64,000 bases of DNA from Cryptomeria japonica (lineage: Eukaryota > Streptophyta > Pinopsida > Cupressales > Cupressaceae), in assembly GCF_030272615.1 (NCBI RefSeq), contig NC_081409.1, positions 239,223,832 through 239,287,831 of the forward strand, written 5' to 3'. Shown one piece after another: positions 61,281 to 64,000 of the stretch. The first letter of the stretch is position 1, and each line of letters starts with the position of its first letter. The notes under the pieces are model-generated. The model was not told the origin of the DNA, made no database searches, and worked only from the letters and a program-made list of their open reading frames with translations. A program made the position numbers and the translations under genes.

Positions 61281-62392
61281 TTTGTGATCTCTTCCCACAC
61301 CACTAGATCCTCATGCAAGAAACAAGTTCCTGCTACCCCGAAAAGGACCAAATACTTTTGCATACAAGTTAGCATATACTCCTCTAGTTATTGAATCATT
61401 GGTGTTGACAATGGACAAATATAGTGTAGTGGATGAGCTGAAAAGGACCAAATACTTCTACATACAAGTTAGCATATACTCCTCTAGTTACTAAATCATT
61501 GGTGTTGACAATGGACAAATATAGTGTAGTGGATGAGCTGAAAATGATCAAATCTAATATGTCAATATTTGACAAGCTACAAAGCTATCTCACCAAAGGG
61601 AAGCATTGATCAAACATCTCGAGCCATTTGTTATCAAAGCCATGCCCACAATGCAATAAGAAAAAGTTGTTCTTGCTAAGTATACGAATCTTTGGAAATA
61701 ATTTATATAATTGCTTGATATGTTTAGGCACTTGATGCAATTTCATGTCATATTTCATTTGATAGAAGTCAGGATTGACCCCTCATCTAGATAACATAAT
61801 TGTTATACAATTGGATAAATCAGAGGTCAAAGTGATCAGGGGGCTAAAAAATGTGCATATTCAATTGGTTGCAGATCCAAAACTCTAGGAATATATTGAC
61901 ATATATGTGGTGGATATCCTTGAATTGTACAAAATGTTTCTTAGTTGTGAATGGACTGAATGCTTTATAGCTTGGTTCTCTATTGATTTCACTCAATTAT
62001 GGTTGCCATGGAGAGGTATAACAAACCAAATCAAGATAGACGATGGGCTGAAATTGAAAGAAATGTTAACTAATTATAATACCTTGAATAAAGTGGTCAA
62101 TTTTATGGAAGCTAACTTGGGTGTTTACAAGTTAGATTAGATTTTCATGTTCAACCATAAAGATGATAGCGATTTTGAAAAGATTCCAATCGCATGTCTA
62201 CAAGAGTTAACACCCGATGATGTTTTGTTCAAAGAATTTATTGACAAATTGACTAAGAGCTTAAAACATTTGGGTGTGTTATTGGAATCCTCAATATTTT
62301 TGTTGCTAGGATGGTCTCGTATACATCATCAAGAACACTTGAAATTCACTTGCTCAGCATGTCAAGATGCAATGGCAAGAGTCAAACTTTAG
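61281..62392 (+). pseudogene. Protease-adjacent polyprotein remnant of the same gypsy element
   Basis: Reads AYKLAYTPLVIESLVLTMDK, VHIQLVADPKL and YIDIYVVDILELYKMFLSCE, then CFIAWFSIDFTQLWLPWRGI (61907-62030). This is the region after the protease in conifer/plant Tat-like gypsy polyproteins. Open segments are 61907-62140 and 62147-62392, in different frames. It stops abruptly at about 62392, where minus-strand copia sequence begins. RT and integrase are absent. Confidence 0.6.
61340..61539 (+). repeat. 100-bp tandem duplication in the gypsy remnant
   Basis: GAAAAGGACCAAATACTT begins at 61340 and at 61440. The copies are nearly identical, and the 100-bp period shifts the reading frame. Confidence 0.93.
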
Positions 62393-62393
62393 T

Positions 62394-64000
62394 AACCCAT
62401 CTCATTTTAAAATAATCACCAATAATCAACATAAAATACATTTCACCATTTATTCCTCTTGTCCTTTTAGTTCCACATAGATTTGTATGAATCAACTCCA
62501 AAGGCCTTGTGGTAGAATATTCCTTGTTCTTGAATTTGTTCCTTGTTTGCTTTCCCATTTTACAATCCTTGCACAATGTATTAGTAGGTTTGATAATATT
62601 TGGTAAATCTCTCATAGCATGAGTTGAAATAATCTTCACCATGTTGTCAAAGTTAACATGTCCCAACCTTTTGTGTAATAACTAACATTCACTTCTCTAT
62701 GCCAACAAACAACTACTTTCTTTGTTTTACTTCACATAGTAGACATTGCCATTTGTTCTTATGCCTTCTGCAACTAATCTTTTGGAACCTCTTTTTTCTG
62801 ATCTCACATTTAGACCTATGAAATATGAGCTTGTATACTTTATTGCACATCTAACTCACACTGAAAATTTTATGTCTCAAACCTTTAATATAATAAACAT
62901 CTTCTGTCTTATACTTACCATCAATGGATATGGTTCCTTTACCACAGATAGGTGCAACCTCCTCACCAACAAACTTCATTGATCCGCAATCATATTTTTC
63001 AATGTCTATGAACTTGTTTCTATCACCTGTCATAATGATTTGAGTATCTAAAATCAATTATCCAAGCTTTAGGTTCCACTTTTGCATGCAATGCAGTCTT
63101 CATAGCTATCGATCTTTCACTTTGTCATTCTCATTTTACGAATTATCAAACCTTTCACTATTTTTTTCTTCTATGGCTAGAAAAATTATTGTTCATTTGA
63201 GTCATCGCCATATTCATCTTGAGAAGAGTAGGTCTTCATTGAACAAAAACTCTTCTTAGACTTATCTTTTTCATCTATTCTTTTGTTTCTGTCATCTCTC
63301 CTATAATTATCTTTTCTCTTGTTATAATTATTTGATCTCTTATAGTTATCCTACTCGAAAGTACATCTCGAAGCATTATGACCAATTCTTCCATTATTAA
63401 AACATTTAAAGGGAAACTTACCTATATATTTCCCAGATCCTTTCTTCATTCTTCTCACAAAACTTGCTTCCACTTCATCCATGTCATTGCTTGTTTTAGT
63501 CTCATCTTCAATCTTCTTGGTAACTTTGAATGTTGCTTCCTTCTCTTATTGCGTTGCTCACTAAGTTCTAAAATCTCAAAGGCAAAGAGAAATCCATAGA
63601 GATGATCAAAGATATATTTATCCATATCATGACTTTCTTCAAAGGCATACTTCTTAGGGTTATAACAATTAGGCAGTGTGCTCATCACTTTTCTCACAAC
63701 TTCACTTTTTTCATCTTCAATCATCCTCAGTGTCTCAAATCTATACTTTAGATTTTGCATTTGACTTGGTTGGTCTTCTCATATCCTTCATAAATGCTAC
63801 TCAACTTATCCCAAATTTGCTTTCCACTTGTGCATCTATTCTTCAAAAAATCTTAGTCACTTAATAAACTAACAATTATATTGATTGCCTTGGAATTATT
63901 TTCATGATTCTTAATCTCATTTGGAGTAGTAGGACGACCATTCAAAGTAGTATAACTAGTTTTGATGATGTCCCATATTTCAAGTGATAGAGAATTTGAA
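62394..64000 (-). pseudogene. Ty1/copia gag-protease-integrase remnant, truncated at both ends
   Basis: Minus-strand copia polyprotein. From the window edge inward: gag (63760-63455, DEKSEVVRKVMSTLPNCYNP and FDHLYGFLFAFEILELSEQ), then a zinc knuckle CFNNGRIGHNASRC (about 63400) in which the second Cys is Asn. The protease (63057-62851) has ILDTQIIMTGDRNKF, where the catalytic Asp-Ser/Thr-Gly reads Asp-Thr-Gln. The GAG-pre-integrase zinc finger follows (LLHKRLGHVNFDN, TLCKDCKMGKQT). The start of the integrase core is EYSTTRPLELIHTNLCGT then YFMLIIGDYFKMRWVTKV. Sequence stops at about 62394, so most integrase, RT and RNase H are gone. The 5' part lies outside the window. Multiple stops separate the segments. 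Confidence 0.88.

Overview
This 64 kb window is plant nuclear DNA. It is AT-rich and packed with nested LTR retrotransposons. The Athila-type Ty3/gypsy element, Ty1/copia and LINE fragments, a tRNA-derived SINE, and one spliced gene of a plant RING-CH/DUF3675 family support this. The low gene density, the layered decayed insertions and the LTR style (a poly-C box, ATTCACCCCCC...CTCTCAGT, near the LTR 3' end) suggest a gymnosperm, probably a conifer. That is inference, and I cannot name a species.

Layout. 0.7-3.5 kb (minus strand): a complete seven-exon gene for a membrane-anchored RING-CH E3 ubiquitin ligase of 273 residues. Its upstream flank (3.7-4.5 kb) carries a degenerate tandem array of about 120-bp units. 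4.5-9 kb: AT-rich non-coding DNA with LTR-like debris. 9.1-11.8 kb: a complete 2.7 kb LTR retrotransposon with no recognisable coding capacity (minus strand, TSD TTAAC). 12.0-27.1 kb: a full-length but decayed Athila-like element (plus strand) with gag, protease, RT, RNase H, integrase and a long third ORF of unknown function. Its protease/RT junction is replaced by about 4 kb of foreign DNA: two arrays of a 21-bp minisatellite, a solo LTR (TSD ATTAG) and an LTR fragment. Its 3' LTR holds a SINE.

27.1-34.6 kb: non-coding DNA with a long (CA)n(GA)n microsatellite and the 3' end of a copia element. 34.6-47 kb: remnants of long ORFs of unknown function on both strands. One is split by a 3.8 kb gag-protease-only LTR element (42.1-45.9 kb, minus, TSD AAAGC). 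47.7-56.6 kb: a decayed LINE split by a 5.8 kb LTR element (TSD GTATC), which encodes charged, coiled-coil-rich proteins instead of gag-pol. 57.0-59.5 kb: a second-orientation LTR nested in another LTR. 59.6-62.4 kb: gag and protease-adjacent remnant of another gypsy element. 62.4-64 kb: gag-protease-integrase part of a copia element on the minus strand, running off the window.

Only the RING-CH gene looks functional. Every transposon ORF has stops or frameshifts. The clearest structural results are three intact LTR elements with exact 5-bp TSDs and none of the standard pol genes. The least explained material is the group of long, charged, non-gag-pol ORFs carried by or lying among the retroelements.
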